Origin: Desulfuromonas sp.
GTDB lineage: Bacteria > Desulfobacterota > Desulfuromonadia > Desulfuromonadales > Desulfuromonadaceae
Length of the DNA: 35,396 nucleotides
Assembly: GCA_002869685.1 (NCBI GenBank)
Contig: PKUE01000185.1
Span: 1-35,396, forward strand
Direction of reading: 5' to 3'
Of the stretch, positions 33,039 through 35,396 are shown in pieces. A model generated the notes under the pieces. The model had not been told where the DNA came from, ran no database searches, and saw only the letters and a program-made list of their open reading frames with translations. Position numbers and translations under genes: made by a program. The first letter of the stretch is position 1. Each line of letters begins with the position of its first letter.

Positions 33039-33749
33039 TCAGGCCCCTTTTCCGTTGGCAGGTGTTTGGCGCAATTGAGCGGTGAGAACTTTTTGTTGAT
33101 CCTGTAATTGGCTGACCTGCTGTTCCAGGGTGCGAATCTGCTCAAAAAGGCGGCTGATCGCCTGGGCTTGTGGATCAGGTAAACGGCCATGCTCCAGATC
33201 AAAACGTTGTTGTTTGGCCTGCTGCCGACGTTCCTCTTCACTCAACACCATACGCCCCGGCACACCAACGACGGTGGCTTTTTCCGGTACTTCTTTAACC
33301 ACGACTGAGTTCGAACCGATTTTACTGCCCGAACCAACGGTAAAAGGTCCCAGTACTTTGGCACCGGAACCGATAACAACATCATCGCCCAGAGTTGGAT
33401 GGCGCTTTTCCTTGGCCCAGGATGTGCCACCAAGGGTCACCCCGTGATACAGGGTGCAGTTGTTGCCGATTTCAGCGGTTTCACCGATGACAACCCCCAT
33501 ACCATGATCAATAAAAAAACCACTGCCGATACGGGCGCCGGGATGAATCTCAATACCAGTCACAAAGCGGCTGAATTGAGAAATACATCGGGCGATAAAA
33601 TACCACTTGAAGTTCCACACTCTGTGGGCCAGACGATGCAGTTGCAAGGCGTGGAATCCCGGATAACAGACCACCACTTCCAATATGCTGCGTACAGCCG
33701 GATCGCGTTGAAAAACAGCGTTAATATCTTCTCGTAACGTTTTAAACAC
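33039..33749 (-). CDS. cysE: serine O-acetyltransferase CysE/EpsC
   Basis: The protein has 236 residues and makes O-acetylserine, the precursor for cysteine. An N-terminal helical part ([17 protein letters not shown], then [15 protein letters not shown]) precedes a left-handed beta-helix of hexapeptide repeats with [25 protein letters not shown] and a GSGAKVLGP turn. The C-terminal 60 residues form a Gln-rich coiled coil, longer than in the minimal family. GTG 33749 is preferred to GTG 33755: it gives the usual MFKTLRED start and a 6-base gap to AGGAGA, whereas 33755 overlaps that site. It is the first gene of the cysE-iscR-iscS-mnmA-mtaB unit, so cysteine supply and use are co-ordinated. Confidence 0.93.
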   Translation of the reverse strand: MFKTLREDINAVFQRDPAVRSILEVVVCYPGFHALQLHRLAHRVWNFKWYFIARCISQFSRFVTGIEIHPGARIGSGFFIDHGMGVVIGETAEIGNNCTLYHGVTLGGTSWAKEKRHPTLGDDVVIGSGAKVLGPFTVGSGSKIGSNSVVVKEVPEKATVVGVPGRMVLSEEERRQQAKQQRFDLEHGRLPDPQAQAISRLFEQIRTLEQQVSQLQDQQKVLTAQLRQTPANGKGA

Positions 33750-33785
33750 GCGCACTCTCCTGTTGTCGGTCTCGTAATGCCCACA

Positions 33786-33814
33786 CTCTTAGCATTCCTG
33801 AGCATTACTGTCAA
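33786..33814 (-). promoter_or_regulatory. cysE promoter with direct-repeat operator candidate
   Basis: On the minus strand TTGACA (33809-33814) lies 17 bases before TAAGAG (33786-33791), a weak -10 that might need or escape an activator or repressor. The spacer contains a direct repeat AATGCT-CAGG-AATGCT (33791-33796 and 33801-33806), one helical turn apart. An IscR-type regulator encoded two genes down is the obvious candidate binder; this is inference. Confidence 0.5.
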
Positions 33815-33871
33815 CTATTAACACTGTGCGGGCAACAGACAACGAGAAAACTGACGCGATCCTAACGGTTC

Positions 33872-35389
33872 TCACCCGCCGGATAAAAAGCGTTTATAGG
33901 CAGGATTGAAGGTTTCTTCGATATGATAGTAGCCGAGATGATCGAGAAAGTTGTTTAACTGATCATGCTGATCTTCAGGCAATTCAAGGCCAACAAGAAC
34001 CCGACCGAAATCACCGCCCTGAGCCCGGTAATGGAAAAGTGAAATATTCCAGTTGGTGCCCATCGCAGACAGAAAACGCGCCAAGGCACCCGGCCGTTCA
34101 GGGAACCAGAAACGATACAGGAATTCCTTACCCACCTGACGTGAATGACCGCCAACCATATAACGGATATGGGTTTTAGCCAGATCGTTGTCGGTCATAT
34201 CGATGCAGTCATATTCATGCTGCTGCAACAGAGCAAGAAAATCGAGTCGCTCCTGGGTGTTTTTAACCGATAGCCCGACGAAGATATACGCATTACTCCG
34301 TTCAGCTAGTCGATAGTTGAATTCGGTGATGTTGCGGTCTTTCAATAATGTGGTGCATAAATGACGCAAGGCACCGGGGCGTTCCGGAATGGTTACGGCA
34401 TACAGTGCTTCTTTCTTCTCACCGATCTGGGTCCGTTCCGCCACATAACGCAGGCGGTCGAAATTCATATTGGCCCCGGAGTTAACCGCAACCAGATGCT
34501 GCCCCTCAAGCTGGTGTTCCTGTACATACTTCTGCAAACCGGCAACAGCCAAGGCCCCTGCTGGTTCGACAATGGAACGGGTTTCCTGATAAATGGTCTT
34601 GATCCCACTGCAGATTTCATCCGTATTGACCTGGATCATGTCATCTACATACTGTCGGCACAATTCAAAGGTGCGGGTACCAACCTCACGAACGGCAACA
34701 CCATCAGCAAAAATCCCCACAGAATCGAGGGCAACCCGAGAACCGAAAGCCAGTGAACGACTCATGGCATCACTGTCTTCCGGTTCGACACCGATCACTT
34801 TAACATCAGGGCACACCGCCTTGATATACGAGGCAATCCCGGCGATCAGCCCGCCGCCACCAACGGGAACAAAGATGGCATTAAGTCGCCCGGCACTCTG
34901 ACGCAGGATCTCATCGGCAATCGTTCCCTGGCCGGCAATAACATAGTCATCGTCAAAGGGATGGATGAAGACCATGCCGTACTCGTCAATCAGCTCGGCA
35001 CAACGCTCAGCTGCTTCGGAGTAATTATCCCCATGCAAAATCACTTCAGCCCCATACCCTTTGACGGCTGAGACTTTAATTGCCGGAGTGGTTGCGGGCA
35101 TAACGATCACAGCCCTGATCCCCAGCTGACGGGCGGAAAAGGCGACTCCTTGGGCGTGATTTCCCGCCGAAGCGGCAATGACGCCACGCTTTTTTTCCTC
35201 ATCACTGAGTTGCGCCATACGATTGTAGGCGCCACGCAATTTAAACGAAAAAACAGGTTGAAGATCTTCGCGCTTCAACCAGATATGGTTATTAAGCTTT
35301 TCGGACAAGGTGGGCGCAGCATCCAGAGGTGTTTCTTCCGCTGCATCATAGACCCGTGAGGTCAAAATCATTCTGAGCATTGTGTGCAC
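33872..35389 (-). CDS. ilvA: threonine ammonia-lyase (biosynthetic type with ACT-like domains)
   Basis: The protein is about 505 residues, full length for the biosynthetic enzyme, which turns threonine into 2-oxobutanoate for isoleucine synthesis. The PLP domain (about 10-325) shows LKREDLQPVFSFKLRGAYN with the cofactor lysine K50, ASAGNHAQGVA, and the phosphate-binding GGGGLIAGI. Two ACT-like regulatory domains follow (from about 330 and 425), each with an xPERPGAL motif, implying feedback control by isoleucine. The start is not settled: GTG 35389, ATG 35380 and ATG 35371 are in frame, none has a clear ribosome site, and the frame stays open to the right edge. It is a separate unit from cysE, whose promoter lies in the 122-base gap. 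Confidence 0.93.
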   Translation of the reverse strand: MHTMLRMILTSRVYDAAEETPLDAAPTLSEKLNNHIWLKREDLQPVFSFKLRGAYNRMAQLSDEEKKRGVIAASAGNHAQGVAFSARQLGIRAVIVMPATTPAIKVSAVKGYGAEVILHGDNYSEAAERCAELIDEYGMVFIHPFDDDYVIAGQGTIADEILRQSAGRLNAIFVPVGGGGLIAGIASYIKAVCPDVKVIGVEPEDSDAMSRSLAFGSRVALDSVGIFADGVAVREVGTRTFELCRQYVDDMIQVNTDEICSGIKTIYQETRSIVEPAGALAVAGLQKYVQEHQLEGQHLVAVNSGANMNFDRLRYVAERTQIGEKKEALYAVTIPERPGALRHLCTTLLKDRNITEFNYRLAERSNAYIFVGLSVKNTQERLDFLALLQQHEYDCIDMTDNDLAKTHIRYMVGGHSRQVGKEFLYRFWFPERPGALARFLSAMGTNWNISLFHYRAQGGDFGRVLVGLELPEDQHDQLNNFLDHLGYYHIEETFNPAYKRFLSGG

Positions 35390-35396
35390 AACCGGC

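Noticed and set aside
1-35396. CRISPR array, transposon or prophage
   Set aside because: No regularly spaced repeats, transposase, integrase or phage structural genes were found on either strand.

Overview
The window reads as an ordinary chromosomal segment of an anaerobic, respiring Gram-negative bacterium. It most resembles the Desulfuromonas/Geobacter/Pelobacter group (Desulfuromonadales). That placement is an inference from gene content: a multihaem c-type lipoprotein, a B12-dependent class II ribonucleotide reductase, a cysE-iscR-iscS-mnmA-mtaB order, B12/radical-SAM chemistry, and paired XRE-cupin regulators. No insertion sequence, prophage, CRISPR array or rRNA was seen.

Layout. (1) 1-3683 (+): the end of a membrane-fusion protein and a complete HME-type (CzcA/CusA-like) RND pump, the tail of a metal-efflux operon. 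(2) 3747-10743 (+): two large predicted lipoproteins. The first is a PhoX/DUF839-like protein duplicated head-to-tail within one chain. The second carries three CXXCH haem sites and ends in a TolB-like beta-propeller. An intrinsic terminator lies between them. (3) 10742-12204: a minus-strand open frame with no start codon but its own terminator (a likely gene remnant), then an unrecognised plus-strand gene. (4) 12214-19423 (-): a housekeeping run in transcription order: cysteine desulfurase, PhoH/PIN ATPase, tsaD, DUF2062 protein, rsmA, parvulin-type PPIase, CCA/poly(A) polymerase-family enzyme, and tRNA-Gly(CCC), whose promoter overlaps the preceding stop codon. (5) 19713-22116 (+): class II RNR nrdJ under a promoter carrying two NrdR-like boxes, with two terminators after it. 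(6) 22188-23749 (-): acyl-CoA thioesterase and acyl-CoA dehydrogenase, translationally coupled. Facing away from them at 23810-26750 (+) is a three-gene cassette: a flavin split-barrel protein, a B12-binding radical SAM enzyme and a KAS III-like condensing enzyme. (7) 26816-28438 (-): an IHF-beta/HU protein and two tandem XRE-cupin regulators, followed by an AT-rich spacer with a possible short RNA. (8) 28949-33814 (-): cysE-iscR-iscS-mnmA-mtaB, linking cysteine synthesis, sulfur mobilisation and tRNA thiolation. (9) 33872-35389 (-): threonine deaminase ilvA, reaching the right edge.

The best candidates for undescribed biology are the duplicated PhoX-like plus trihaem/propeller lipoprotein pair, and the split-barrel / B12-radical SAM / KAS III cassette. 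Smaller items of interest are the NrdR control of nrdJ, the repeat-bearing cysE promoter, the possible sRNA and the gene remnant at 10791-11060.
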